From Schizophyllum amplum (taxonomy: Eukaryota > Basidiomycota > Agaricomycetes > Agaricales > Schizophyllaceae), in contig VDMD01000034.1 of NCBI GenBank assembly GCA_007026445.1, positions 248,001 through 312,000 of the forward strand: a DNA stretch of 64,000 nt, written 5' to 3'. A program made the translations under genes and the position numbers. This document shows, piece after piece, positions 47,834-58,526 of the stretch (positions within the stretch are counted from its first letter, which is position 1; each line of letters opens with the position of its first letter). The notes under the pieces were generated by a model. That model ran no database searches. It was given only the letters and a program-made list of their open reading frames with translations, and was not told where the DNA came from.

Positions 47834-48389
47834 ACAGCGTATACTGTATGTACTCGGAAGACTACACTTACTAGAAACTTGTGTAGAGAACGTGTATACT
47901 TATTTAGTTTTGAGCCGGGCCTAGTCGTCCAACGTGGTCACGCGTGACATGCCATGTTTCTTGGAACTTTCACTGCCTGAGATGCGACAAAGTGCTCTGG
48001 CATCCCCAGCACCGGCGCCTGAGGCCTGAAGGCCTGAGGGCCTTCTGTGATGAGTTGGTGTGTGTAGAATGCCGGAATGAAGGCATAAACGGCGGCGCAT
48101 GCATAGCCCTTGCACGAGGCACTGCACAAACGATCGCCACATTCCGGAGCCAATGGCCATATACTTATCGAGCTTACCGGTGCGCAGCCTTTTATGGCCT
48201 TTGTGGCCCCATCGGCACGAAGACGAAGAAACATTGCTGACCATATGACATGATTTCAGGCTATGCATCTATGACCGTCCGCGTGTGGACTTTATGACCG
48301 TCTCGTCATATAAGAAGTCAGGCGTCGCTTCGCACCAAACCTTCTCTATCCACACTCGCTCCAGCGCTCACGGTCATTCATAGATTACG
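47834..48389. promoter_or_regulatory. Upstream region of MYND copy 3
   Basis: The last 130 bases hold two TATGACCG words, the 20-base shared element and a TATA-like sequence. Further upstream is a palindromic patch of repeated AGGCCT near 48019-48040. No gene was recognised. Confidence 0.5.
48287..48306 (+). promoter_or_regulatory. Shared MYND-family promoter element, copy 3
   Basis: GGACTTTATGACCGTCTCGT differs by one base from the element before copy 2. A further TATGACCG lies at 48270-48277, and TATAAG follows at 48309-48314, about 76 bases before the start codon, which suggests core promoter position. Confidence 0.5.
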
Positions 48390-49985
48390 ATGAGCACCTC
48401 GTCAGCCTTCCACAGCTTTTACATCCAGCGCGAGCTCAGTCGCGTCCGTGGATTACACGAACTCACTCTTCCCCAAGGCTTCGTCTCTTCGCGTCACTAC
48501 AAGGCGACTCTGCGGGCTCTAGACAAGTCCACGATCCCCCCTCAAAATCCATACTCGGCTGAGGACTGGCTAAACATTATGAAAGCGCTTGACGGCTTGC
48601 ATGGCGTCCGACACATCGCCCAGGCTCTCATGGACGAGAAATCCCCCACCATCCGTACCAGGATCACAAACGACCTTTTACCGCACATGTGGGACTGGCC
48701 ACTCTGGTTCCTACCGACCGCGAACAACTACGACGACGGCAAAAGCGATGTATATGCCCTCGGCAGAGAACGCTATCACTGGACCTCGGTTCAGATGGGC
48801 CATGGCCCATCCATTGTATCGTCCGAAGAATCCTGCCTCAACGCTGTGAAGGCCGCCCTCTATCGGCTGGTACGATATCAGGAGGGCGCCGCGGCCGTGC
48901 GGGCAATGCCAGACTCTGTGCAGGTCACCTACGATCTGTGGCGCTGTGCGTCTACGCGTCTGCCGTATGATTCCGCACCTGACGATCCGGATCATGCACC
49001 TGACGTGGCAACAATGGCGCTCAGCTCGTTATTGATTCTCTGCAACGACAACCCGGACGACCTCGGCTTCCAGCGTCTCGTAAGAGAAATAGCCTCCAAA
49101 AGACGAGCGGAAGGACGTGTCATCACCAAGCGCATGCGTGACCTGCTACGCGCACAGCCCCGGAACTATGCAGACATCGTGGTGCACACCCAATTCGTTG
49201 CGCGCATCTCGGCTTCGAAGGCGTCAAAGGACGTCCGACCGCTATTGCGTCCTATTCTCTGGCCTGTCGGGACTGCACTATGCGTAGCTGAGGAACCCGG
49301 CGCGCGCCAGTGCGCAATATTCAATCTCTATACTCCTCTTGCCAGGTTGACCGGTGCGGAGCCCAGCTACTCAATGGCCTCCGTATATTCCTCGACCTGC
49401 GCAATGAACTCAAAGTTACGCCCGACATGATCAAGCTCATGAAGACTGGGCTGCTGCGAGGTATTTATGCTGCCCTGCACCTCCTTCCTGCTGGAAGCTC
49501 TTTCGACAGATACGTGAGTAATTCAGCGTTCTGACTCAACACATACTTGACCGACTTTACAGTGTCCCAACATGAGCACCAAACTGAAGCGATGCCCGCG
49601 CGGCGATGTCTTCTACTGCTTAAAGGAATGCCAGACCACACATTGGCCGCAACATAGGGCATTTTGCAAACGACGTAAGCGACTCACGACATGCATTGGC
49701 TCAATTCCGGGTAGTTATCTTCCCACCATAACGCTTGTTGCTCCCTGTACAGCTCGCTACTTTGACTGGTACTGGCCACCTATGTACATTTCCTTAGGTA
49801 TTGAAACTTGCTTGCTTTACCAGAGGTCAAAGGACCGTTGCGCACTGACTTTCTTGAAACGCCGGGCAAACGACAGGAGACAAAGAGCAAGAAGACATTT
49901 CTCGAATGAGACTGCGCGTTTTCGTGCTGACCTATCATCAAGGGCAGATGACGAGGATGTCGACGCCAAAACAGTAGTCTTTTGA
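48390..49985 (+). CDS. MYND zinc-finger protein, copy 3, degenerate finger
   Basis: The start at 48390 (MSTSSAFHSFYIQRELSRVRG) leads to SRHYKATLRALDKSTIPPQN, EDWLNIMKALDGLHGVRHI and DLLPHMWDWPLWFLPTANN, aligned with copy 2. A frame change between about 49318 and 49370 is needed to reach GLRIFLDLRNELKV and LMKTGLLRGIYAALHLLPAG. Compared with copy 2, about 80 residues between this point and the finger are absent, including the first zinc Cys. The finger remnant (49563-49667) reads CPNMSTKLKRCPRGDVFYC, then LKECQTTHWPQHRAFC: the fourth Cys is Arg. The tail TARYFDWYWPPM is still recognisable and the frame ends at 49985. The finger can hardly bind two zinc ions, so this copy is probably non-functional or has a changed role. 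Confidence 0.72.
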
Positions 49986-50602
49986 TCAATTCTGTCTCAT
50001 TGCCTGCACACCTTTTATATTCTTGCCTCGCGCCCGTACCGAGGCCTCTCGCCACTCAGGTTTTGGCTTGCAAAGCCCTGAGTCACAGTTATCCTTTCCC
50101 TTGCCTTGAGGTAACCTATGTTCATAGTATATGTATTCTTCGTGGTCGTCTTTTACCGCTCTACGCTCGGGCCTGGCCAGCCAGTTGCACCCTTCCCTTC
50201 GTACAAATTCGAGTCCCTTCTTGAAGTTTGACCTTAAGTTCAACATGTTGTCACATGACTCGGAATTCTCCGAATGTGACCCAGCCCGGCTTTCGGCGCC
50301 AATGGTTTTATCTGCGACGCTATTTTGACCTCGCCGCCACAGTCCAACAGCAACACGTACTAAGCCACAATGCACACGCCGGACATTCATCTCCTCTTCC
50401 ATTTGTCCAACATGCGGGGAAGACCTGCCATGATGAATTGTGATGACTCGGCTCGCCCGTTATATGACCGACGTTAACCGACCATTGTTCCTCGTCATCA
50501 CACACGAGGTCGCGTGTATAAAAGACAAGCGTCGGCATGGTAAGCACAGTCCTGTCCTCTCCACAGCCTCGCCACACCGCTCACGCCACAACCCAGTCGA
50601 AC
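49986..50602. promoter_or_regulatory. Upstream region of MYND copy 4
   Basis: The region between copies 3 and 4 contains TATGACCG at 50463-50470 and a good TATA box at 50517-50524. No gene was recognised in between. Confidence 0.55.
50517..50524 (+). promoter_or_regulatory. TATA box of MYND copy 4
   Basis: TATAAAAG lies 86 bases before the chosen start codon at 50603. Transcription would begin near 50550, downstream of the in-frame ATG at 50537, which supports 50603 as the true start. Confidence 0.6.
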
Positions 50603-52406
50603 ATGAGTAACCCGAGATATCTCAACCTGCGTGTCTTGCACACGCTCAGCAAGTACAGAAGTGGCGATGGAGCCTCCGGCGTACCGCCGCACTTTCTACG
50701 TTCCAAACTCTACCAGGAGGTTCACAGCCATCTCGATAAAGGACTCATTCCCAAGGAACAGCCATTCGGTCGCAGTGAGTGGCAGAATATCGTTCAGGCG
50801 ATGGACAGTCTCTTCGCCATCAACCACATGCTGCGCGCCGCTAAACATCCCGACACGCTTGACGCGGTTCAGCACGAACTCATGGAAGATGCCATCTCGG
50901 CCCTCTGGGACTGGATATATTCCTGCACCCTGACGCGGGCAACTGCGACGAGGAAACCTTCGAGGCGGCGCTGACGCGCTACGGCTGGAGGCCATTAGGC
51001 GCCAAAGACTGGCTCGTCCACGCCCTTCGCGAGACGTTCTGCCTTCTCACGGTTGATTCCGTCGGTATGGCGATGACGGGCGCCATCCCTGGGGTCACCT
51101 CGTACCTGTACGACTTCTGGTGGAGTCGCACCCGCTGCCTCGCCAGCAACGAGCCCGCCGATATAATCACACCTTGGTTTCTGCAGACTCTCCTTGGCTT
51201 TAGTACCAGGAACCACGACGTCAAGCTTCGCGTCGCGGACGAGGTCCTATCGAAGGGCGCTGCCAATTTTCGTGCTCTCATACACCGTCTGCGAAATATC
51301 CTCCGCATGCGGAACCCCAACTTCCACGAGATGGCCTGCCTCATCGAACTCCTCGCCGCACTCAGCTATTCCAATACCGTCAAGCCACTTCTGCGGGATG
51401 CATTATGGCTTCTCGGACCTACAATGGCCAAGATCGACCATCCTGCTGCGGTTGGGTATGACGCCGCCTTCATGCACATGTCCGACATGCCGGGCGAAGA
51501 ACACCCGACCCTCCAGGCATTCTTAATCAACTGCTATGTGGTTCTAGCAAACTTGAAGTGCCAACTTCGTGGCGTGCGAGACGTCGTCCGTATCGTGCGC
51601 GGTGGGGTTCTGCGCGGTCTTTACCTGTCTATGGAGCGCTTCCCCGAGCGAAACGAAGATATCTGTATTGTGGTGCAGGCATTGCGATTCGTTATCGGTC
51701 CGACCGTCGTCTTCCCCACCGTGGCAAAAGCTGTTTCTGCTGCTATAGACAAGGATGGCTTGCCCTGGCATGTAGAAGGGAGACTGGCATCACACGAAGC
51801 TTGGAACGGGTTGTGTGATCGCCTGCGCGAGCTGGCAGTGATGAGGAGCGCGTTCAAGGTGGAGGAGAAGGCTCTGCGTTATTGTCATCATGAAGTGGTA
51901 CCTTGCAGGCGCTCTCGAGTATGAGAAATGTTCGCTGACACCATTCGCAGTGCCAGAATACTCGGTTCAAGCTCAAGCGATGCCCCTGCGGGAACGTCTA
52001 CTACTGTTCTAAGTTTTGCCAGGCGGAGGACTGGCCGCGGCATCGTTCATGTTGTGATTTAGGCGAGCATCCGCATTCCTACTTACTGATTACTCTGCTC
52101 AACTATTTTCTCGCAGCCTTCCTGCCAGACTCGACGTTTCTCGCTGAGCGCCAGTCCGAATACCACTTCATCCGTTACCGTGCGCGCATAGATATGTCCA
52201 GCAAGGTCGCTCAAAAGCCCTCGCAAGGAACCCTTGTGGTCAATTACAAGACAATAGTACCCAACGTGGAAAGATGCGTCACCGCATGTGGGGTACACAA
52301 TCGCAGGGGCTCAGAGAAATTCTGCTACGTACACGTCGGCATCGGGGCGGAAGGGTTAGGCGAAGACTCAGAGGCCATGGAGACGATTTTGCTGATACCG
52401 ATATAA
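50603..52406 (+). CDS. MYND zinc-finger protein, copy 4
   Basis: The start MSNPRYLNLRVLHTLSKYRSG leads to RSKLYQEVHSHLDKGLIPKE, SEWQNIVQAMDSLFAINHM and ALWDW. One base appears lost near 50918, after which the frame continues IFLHPDAGNCDEETFEAAL and then open to the finger: TSYLYDFWWSRTRCLASNE, VVRIVRGGVLRGLYLSMER, VVFPTVAKAVSAAIDKD. The finger (51883-52055, one intron) is RYCHHEV / CQNTRFKLKRCPCGNVYYC followed by SKFCQAEDWPRHRSCC, with all eight ligands in the family's spacing. A last exon gives LAERQSEYHFIRYRARID and ends at 52406. It is the third of three tandem copies in the same direction. Confidence 0.8.
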
Positions 52407-52665
52407 ATGTGAATGTAGCCTACAATGTAGTCAGCAGAAAACTTCAGTTCTGGCTCTGTTCCTATGCATAGCATTTGAAGGTGTATAATACAGTCGTCCA
52501 CAGGATGTCCGCATCTTCGTGATGCGAGAAGTTAGAAAGTCGAACATGCGCGCGCGACAACTAAGTATGCGACACCGCGTGACACTCGACAGGTGAACGT
52601 CACGTCACTTCGCGCGCCAAAATTTAGCTCCTTGCTCACCAACAACCGCGACCCTCTCGCCAACC

Positions 52666-53449
52666 ATGAACGCCTCCCTCTTCCGCTCCTGCACCGCCTC
52701 GCTCTCCGCCCGTGCTCTTGCACGGCCCGCCGCCCGTGTCGGTGCCAGCGTACCCTGTCGCGCCGCGCTTGCCCGGCGGTATTACTCGGAGAAGGCCCCG
52801 GACGCGCCCGCCGCGGACGCTGGGAAAGACGAGGCCAAGCCAGACGCGGAGGGTGCAACACCAGCAGAGCAGGAGTGCCTTGCTAAGCTCAAGGCGAAGG
52901 AGGCCGAGGTCGTCGACATAACAGTGCGTGTCGTGTCATCTTTTTGTTCATGCGCTGACGAGGACTTGCATATAGAGTCGCATGCGCTATCTCCAGGCAG
53001 ACTTCCTCAACTTGCAGCGGAATGCCTCGCGAGAGAAGGAGCAGACGCGCGACTTTGCTATCACCAAGTTCGCGAAGGACCTCCTCGAGACCGTCGATGT
53101 TCTCTCTCTCGCGCTCAAGTCCATCCCCCCGCACGTTGCCCGGCCACAGGCAGATGGTGCAGAGGCACCTCCACCAACGGAGAAGAAGCCGGAGCAGTAC
53201 TTGCACGAGCTCTTCAACGGTGTCGAGATGACGCAACGGCAGCTGGTGTCGACCCTCTTCAAGTACCACGTCAAGCCGATCGAGCCTCTCGGCGACAAGT
53301 TCGACCCCAACATGCACGAGGCGCTCTACCAGGCCCCTATACCCGGGAAGGAGCCGGGCACGGTCATCGACGTGCAGAAGACGGGGTACATGATCAAGGA
53401 CCGTGTGCTCCGTGCCGCGCAGGTCGGCGTAGCGCAGGAGACGTCATGA
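52666..53449 (+). CDS. MGE1: Mitochondrial GrpE, nucleotide exchange factor of mtHsp70
   Basis: MGE1 releases ADP from mitochondrial Hsp70 in the matrix, serving protein import and folding. The start at 52666 encodes a presequence, MNASLFRSCTASLSARALAR, with a likely cleavage near RRYYSEK. After a low-complexity Ala/Asp/Glu stretch a single intron (about 52925-52975) joins EVVDIT to SRMRYLQADFLNLQRNASRE, the family signature. It continues DFAITKFAKDLLETVDVLSL, HELFNGVEMTQRQLVSTLFK, KFDPNMHEALYQAP, GTVIDVQKTGYMIKDRVLR and RAAQVGVAQETS. All GrpE core elements (long helix and beta domain) are present and no frame break is needed. Confidence 0.95.
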
Positions 53450-53731
53450 ACATGACACGACGCGACACGAGCGCGAGACGACTATCTACCTTACCACATG
53501 ACGATGCTGTCCATAATTCACGTACCACAACTCCCCGACCACTACTAGGTCTGCAGACCGATAGGACGGTATACCCCGTCACGAAAATTATATATACACT
53601 TTGCGCGCTAGCGTAACAGATCTTCCAATCGAGTGTTTCCAGTCGAAAGTCGAATCTATGAAGAAATAACTACAGTGACAGTGACAGTGTCATCAAGTTG
53701 TTTTGCCAGCGTCCCAATACGCGCGCTAACC

Positions 53732-54959
<1,228 letters not shown>

Positions 54960-55200
54960 CTAGGATAGGCCGCATCTGTTTCAAGTGTTTGGTCAATGTT
55001 TGGTCAAGTTCCAAAACGACCACGTGACTAGTCATACGCGTGACGCTCTTGACTTATTTTGCGACCTCGGACCGTTGAATATCAGGCGCACTACATAGTC
55101 GCCTCGCTCGACGCTACTGAGGAGTTTTGAGAGAGCGAGTACCTTCTTATATCTGAGGGATTGCATCGTTCTTCAGCTGGTCTTCAACTGCCCCGACGCC

Positions 55201-56514
55201 ATGTTCGAGGATCGCGTTCCGGCCAACGGACGAATCGCGCTCACATGGGTCCTTCCCATGCACGTCCTGCTGTATGCGCAAGCCGTTCTCGTGCAACTGC
55301 CCCATACTCGCTTGCTCCGCCTCGCACTGCTGCCGTGCGGGCTTTACTTCATGTACCAGTGCGCCTGGATAGACAACACTGCGCTCTATCCGGATGAGCT
55401 TCGACCGCGGGTTTCGTACTTCAACTTGGGGAATGTGGTGCGTTCGCTGCCTTGCCTGCCAACGCGATTACGATGCGGTATTAAATTCGATCCAGACGAT
55501 CATCGTCACAAACGCTATGCGGTTTGTCACGTTTGGCGTCGCCTCCCAGCCATACCGGAGGATAGGCAGATCGGATTCGACTTCGGAGAAGAACAGCAAA
55601 TCCACCAATCAATTACTTCGCGACGCAGGCGACCTACTTCTCAACGCCCGAGGTATCGGCTGGAATTGGGGCACCACCATCCCCACTCCGCCGTTGCGCA
55701 CGACGCTCAGATGGCGCCTCATCAAGCAGTGCATCGTCTCCTTCGTCTTGCACATACTTGTCATCGACGCCCTGATCCACGTCATTCACACTCTCAACCC
55801 AGCACTTAGCGACCCCGAGGGCGCGTCCATATACCTGCCGACCAACCCCACGTTCTCCGTGCCCACAGCCCTTTCGTGGGTCACCGTCCACCTCACACAC
55901 ATCATCATCACCTTCTGCGTGGGCATCATCATATACGCGGGTGTTGTGTACCCGTATGAAGCCGTACGCATCGTCGCGCTTCTCCTCGGCGGCGACCCTG
56001 TACGGTGGCCGGCTGCGTTCGATGCGCCATGGGCGGCGACATCGCTCAAGGACCTCTGGGGAAGGCGTTGGCATCAGATCTTCCGACATGCCTTTACCTC
56101 CCTGGGTGCGCTGCCTTCGAGCGTGGTTGCTGGCTGGGTAGGCAATCGCATCTTCGGACGCGCGGGGGGCAAAGTCGTCGGACGCGCTGCGGGCCTGCTC
56201 GGCGGCTTCGCGTTGTCTACTTGCCTGCACGAGTGGGGATTATGGGGCATGGGTCGGGGAGGGGATCTTGTGCGTGTGTCAGTCTTTTTACCATGATGGC
56301 AGTTGGCATCGCCCTTGAAGACGGCTGGCGACGGGCGAGTGGACGTCGTGTTGGCGGTGTATCAGGCTGGTTGTGGACGTTTGGGTGGCTTATCGGCTGG
56401 GGGCACTTGCTTGTGGAGGCGTACTGTCGGAAAGGCCTGACAGGACAAGTCTGGGCCCGGGTGGTAACGTTTACTCTACAATATGCAGGTGTGCACAGAA
56501 GTACAGTGCAATGA
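55201..56514 (+). CDS. Wax-synthase-domain membrane protein
   Basis: A polytopic membrane protein with the fungal wax-synthase-like acyltransferase domain (MBOAT-related). The start MFEDRVPANGRIALTWVLPM is followed by hydrophobic segments, DNTALYPDELRPRVSYFN, and after one intron (about 55438-55489) TIIVTNAMRFVTFGVASQ and NARGIGWNWG. Several membrane spans follow, then SLKDLWGRRWHQIFRHAF, the conserved W-x-x-R-W-H-x-x-F-R motif, and STCLHEWGLWG with the conserved His. A one-base loss near 56270 must be assumed to continue into FTMMAVGIALEDGWRR and WTFGWLIGWGHLLVEAY, ending at 56514. Family members transfer acyl groups to alcohols or secondary metabolites, but no biosynthetic cluster surrounds this gene. 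Confidence 0.85.
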
Positions 56515-56948
56515 GACTTTCACCAGTCACCCAAGTTTCACAGCGACGTCTATTGCTGCCTGATAAGTCGTGGTCAGAGGTGCGTCCGCCATCGGCCATC
56601 ACCGCACAGCTAGCCGCTGCCAGCTGGCTGACGCAACGCTCTCCAGAAAGCGACCGCCACGACCTCACCGGCACCGCCCGCATACCGCGAGCAGGCGAAT
56701 GCGCCGTTCGTCCTTCAGCGTCGACCACCTTGTTGAGGCACGTATGTTCGACTTTCATTAAGTTACGTGCCCCTGATCGCCCTTCTAAGTACAGCCTGCC
56801 GCGCGCCGACGCTGATGGAAGACGCCCACGTTGTGCCGGAAGAGGATGATCTGTGCAGGACGGTCAGAACGCGCGCCACACGGCTCATACCACTCCTCGC
56901 AAGCACCGCCGATGACTACACCGCGCGCACATCGCGCACTCGCAAGCG
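56515..56948. other. Intergenic region, possible missing 5' part of the F-box gene
   Basis: A short frame beginning at ATG 56815 (MEDAHVVPEEDDLCRTVRTR) stops at 56961, just inside the F-box frame in another phase. Its helical, Arg-rich content resembles the heptad region that precedes many basidiomycete F-boxes, so it may be the true N-terminus separated by a missing base near 56945. Confidence 0.35.
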
Positions 56949-58352
56949 ATGGTCGTCCTGAACGAGGGGCAACTCATTAGCGCGCATCTCAGTGCGCACA
57001 TCGCCGAGCTTACAAGTACGCTTGCTGCTCTCGACCAGGGCGTCTTCGCCTGTCGCAGCGCAGTCGCGCCCATTAACCGGCTGCCGCTCGAGCTGCTGGG
57101 CGAGATATTCGCGTGTGCCGCGCAGTGCGCGCACGGTACATCATCGGTGACGGACGTGCGGGGCGGCCCGTGGCTAGTGTCCCACGTCTGCCGCAGGTGG
57201 CGCGCGCTCGCCCTCGGGACACCTGCGCTGTGGACGACCGTCGACGTCGGCGACCACGCATTCTCGCGCCGTCTCGGTCCGAAGTTGGTCAGCGCGTACG
57301 TGAAGCGGTCTGGGGACGCGCTGGTGTCGTGCAGTCTGTCCGTCGCGCCCTCGCAGCCAGTGCCCGTGGTACATGTGTTTCTCGGTATCCTCTTCCGCTG
57401 TCGCGGGCGGTGGCAGCATGCGTACTTTGCGCTGGATGCTGCGTGTCTCGACCACCTCGCGCCTCCAAGTAATCCAGGCTTTCCCGCGCTGGAGCACATC
57501 GATATTCATCTGACGGGAAAGCCCGACTCGGGTGGCGGTCCCCCGAAAGGCTGCAATTTATTCGCAGAGTCACCACGTCTGCGCCGCGCCCTTGTGTCCG
57601 GCGCTCAGCACCGCGCATTTCGCTTTGCGTGGTCGCAGCTCGAGTACTACGTGGGCCACGTTGTGACTGAGGACGGGCGCTGCATCCTCCCAGAGCTAGG
57701 CGCCCTTCAGCGTTGTGGACCATCCGTACACGCCGCGCGTCCTATTCCCAAGCCCGCGACGCCGTACGTCTTGCCCGCGCTAGCAAAACTGTGCGTTAAT
57801 CACGGGACCGTGGTCGATGCGATTACCACGCCGGCACTCGCCGAATGTGCCTTCGGCAGTGGCCCCTGCCTGGCGCAAGTGTGCGCGCTGCTCGAGCGCT
57901 CCATATGCTCTTTGCGCGCTCTACGGCTCATCGACAACCCCATCCCACTCGATGGTATGCGCCGCCTCCTTCAGCTCTGCCCGGACCTGCGTGAACTCGC
58001 GATTGGATGCATGTTGCGCGTCGAGGTCGATGTGTACGCGCTCTTAGATGCGCTGACGATCAGGAGTGGGGGCACCTCACCCCTCGTTCCGGTGCTTGAG
58101 CAACTCGCCTTCAGCCCGTTCTACCGCAGTTTTGACTGCTCTCCGCTCGTGGAACTTGCGCGAAGCCGCGCACCCGCCGCAGGTGGCCGGTTGCTCAGCG
58201 TCAGCCTGCTCCTCAGTCAGTGCACCCTGGATGGCGCGAATCTATACGACGCATTGCGACAAGATGCAGCCAGCCTTGGGTTTCGAGACGTATGCTTGAC
58301 AGATGATTTCAGTGTCAGCGACGATATTGTGAACTCATGGCTAGACGTGTAG
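56949..58352 (+). CDS. F-box protein
   Basis: A probable substrate receptor of an SCF ubiquitin ligase. The 467-codon frame has no intron. After a helical start (LISAHLSAHIAELTSTLAAL) the F-box reads INRLPLELLGEIFACAAQ with GPWLVSHVCRRWRALALGTP and ALWTTVDVG, the standard form in Agaricomycetes. The remainder has irregular leucine-rich strands such as LRALRLIDNPIPLDGMRRLL and CPDLRELAIGC, consistent with a degenerate LRR substrate domain, and ends DDIVNSWLDV. The start at 56949 is the first ATG in frame, but the protein may begin further upstream (see the preceding entry). Such genes are numerous and fast-evolving in mushroom-forming fungi. Confidence 0.85.
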   Translation: MVVLNEGQLISAHLSAHIAELTSTLAALDQGVFACRSAVAPINRLPLELLGEIFACAAQCAHGTSSVTDVRGGPWLVSHVCRRWRALALGTPALWTTVDVGDHAFSRRLGPKLVSAYVKRSGDALVSCSLSVAPSQPVPVVHVFLGILFRCRGRWQHAYFALDAACLDHLAPPSNPGFPALEHIDIHLTGKPDSGGGPPKGCNLFAESPRLRRALVSGAQHRAFRFAWSQLEYYVGHVVTEDGRCILPELGALQRCGPSVHAARPIPKPATPYVLPALAKLCVNHGTVVDAITTPALAECAFGSGPCLAQVCALLERSICSLRALRLIDNPIPLDGMRRLLQLCPDLRELAIGCMLRVEVDVYALLDALTIRSGGTSPLVPVLEQLAFSPFYRSFDCSPLVELARSRAPAAGGRLLSVSLLLSQCTLDGANLYDALRQDAASLGFRDVCLTDDFSVSDDIVNSWLDV

Positions 58353-58526
58353 CGCTACTATTCGGAAGCCGGATTGGCCAGGGACGGATTTGGCGTCGCG
58401 CGCTACGCGCCTTAGAGTTGTCTCTCTTTATATAATTCAATACAGGGACTTGGATCATTGGCTGTGCTCCATTCGATGCGAATGTGGCGGGCGTGCCACT
58501 GCGTATATTATTTTCTGGCAGGTGGA

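Noticed and set aside
48019..48040. Repeated AGGCCT palindromes
   Set aside because: Short and low in complexity; no evidence of a functional site.
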